From contig LJTS01000203.1 in NCBI GenBank assembly GCA_001304425.1, positions 1 through 5,726 of the forward strand: a stretch of DNA of 5,726 nt, written 5' to 3'. Shown here piece after piece: positions 5,112 to 5,726 of this stretch (the first letter of the stretch is position 1; each line of letters opens with the position of its first letter). A program made the position numbers and the translations under genes. This DNA is from Betaproteobacteria bacterium SG8_40 (GTDB lineage: Bacteria > Pseudomonadota > Gammaproteobacteria > Burkholderiales > Eutrophovitaceae). Below the pieces are notes generated by a model. That model was not told the DNA's origin. It saw only the letters and a program-made list of their open reading frames with translations, and ran no database searches.

Positions 5112-5726
5112 CTACATTCGCTCGGCAGCATCGTCGCGCTGTTGCCGTGACGCAGGGTTGGCCGGGTAATCGCGGGCGGTGGCCCGGCGGCATGTCAGCC
5201 GTAGTCGGTACCCGACGGCCAGCCTCACGGGCATTCGATGCATCAGCCGTGCCAACTGGACTATGAAACAACAGCGGCGCCGGGAGTAGCGGCCCCTGGC
5301 GCTGCCGGCCCGGACCGCGTTTCGTGCACGTGGATGCATCCGGGGGCGGAGCAGCGCGGGTGTTTCGTCCCGCTCGAATTCGTCGCGAAGAAACCCGATA
5401 TCTGGCGCCCGGGGGGCGCGAACCGGATGGCGAAAATGCCCCTCCGGGAGCGTGGCTGCGAACAGGCCCTTGGCGCGTGGCTGGAATCCACGGCCAGCCA
5501 TGACCGCTTGGCCCATGCCCGGGTCATGGCCCGAAGGCGCCTGTCGAACCGGGGCAGGTCCGGTCCCGGGACTTCTCTTCTACCATTCCGGGAAGCAGGC
5601 TCCCGGCTAAACGCCGATGGCGCAAGCGCCCGGCCGCGGCCCGGCAGTGAGTCAAGTCGTAGTGCCGCCCCCGCGCTGCACGGCGATCCCTGCAGGACGA
5701 TGTAGGGTTTGTGCGAGCGTCATGAG
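5112..5726. other. 615-base terminal region without a supported gene, rich in inverted repeats
   Basis: Three long open frames overlap here on both strands, as expected in very GC-rich DNA. None has a ribosome binding site, known motif or sensible composition (Arg, Ala, Pro and Gly dominate). Near the left end is a hairpin, GTCGG (5204-5208) with CCGAC (5212-5216). The 8-bp palindrome GATGCATC occurs twice (5237-5244 and 5333-5340). From 5405 to 5641 perfect inverted repeats are closely packed (listed separately). The promoter of the 4800-5090 gene should lie just right of 5101 but could not be named. Confidence 0.5.
5405..5641. repeat. Cluster of hairpins and palindromes
   Basis: In order: GCGCCC/GGGCGC (5405-5410, 5414-5419); TGGCTGG/CCAGCCA (5478-5484, 5494-5500); GCCATGACC/GGTCATGGC (5497-5505, 5522-5530, 16-base loop); AGGCGCCT (5535-5542); GTCCCGGGAC (5563-5572); CCGGGA/TCCCGG (5588-5593, 5601-5606); GGCGC/GCGCC (5619-5623, 5626-5630); GGCCGCGGCC (5632-5641). 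The second and third share bases 5497-5500 and cannot form together. High GC makes short palindromes common, but the 9-bp stem is less expected. No T-run marks a terminator. A structured RNA or a protein-binding site is possible. Confidence 0.4.

Noticed and set aside
5112..5705. Three overlapping long frames near the right edge
   Set aside because: All are Arg/Ala/Pro/Gly-rich, conflict with each other, and lack start signals and recognisable domains.
1..5726. tRNA, rRNA or known riboswitch
   Set aside because: No cloverleaf with a T-loop signature, no rRNA-like conserved segment and no recognisable riboswitch core was found by eye on either strand.

Overview
GC-rich bacterial DNA, most likely from a gammaproteobacterium or a close proteobacterial relative. 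The best taxonomic clue is the minus-strand gene at 3701-4378. Its order (signal peptide, bacterial SH3 domain, coiled coil, single C-terminal membrane anchor, basic tail) is that of the SH3-and-anchor (YgiM-like) family, known mainly from Gammaproteobacteria. No rRNA, tRNA, CRISPR array or complete insertion sequence is visible.

Left half (1-3060). The edge holds a doubtful coding remnant. Next comes the first copy (136-190) of a repeat that opens with GGGGTCAGGTCTTGC, then a 338-base leader. Two plus-strand genes for exported proteins follow. The first (529-2208) is a 559-residue kelch-type beta-propeller joined to a C-terminal 'IDIKPGS' beta domain. The second (2413-2760) is a 115-residue single-domain protein resembling carboxypeptidase-regulatory (CpD-like) Ig folds. 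A strong GC stem-loop closes this pair. On the minus strand, a broken gene fragment (2821-3004) stops exactly at a second, directly oriented copy of the repeat (3005-3060). The two copies share an ungapped 56-base alignment, including a 6-bp hairpin kept by a compensatory base-pair swap. They bracket the exported-protein pair like a module between mobile, REP/MITE-like elements.

Right half (3061-5726). A predicted small single-pass membrane protein (3286-3471, plus) converges with the YgiM-like gene (3701-4378, minus). The latter has no Shine-Dalgarno sequence and a -10-like box exactly where a leaderless mRNA would need it. After a 421-base gap with one clear hairpin comes a small secreted two-cysteine protein (4800-5090, minus) with an excellent ribosome binding site. 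The last 636 bases hold no convincing gene, but 5405-5641 is dense in perfect inverted repeats, two of which are mutually exclusive.

All but one of the recognised genes have export signals, and the exception is a predicted membrane protein, so the window is an envelope/secretion neighbourhood. No shared pathway can be proved. The kelch and CpD-like proteins are the only pair whose order and similarity suggest joint function, probably outside the cytoplasm as binding or adhesion-type proteins. Functional statements rest on motif recognition by eye, not database searches.
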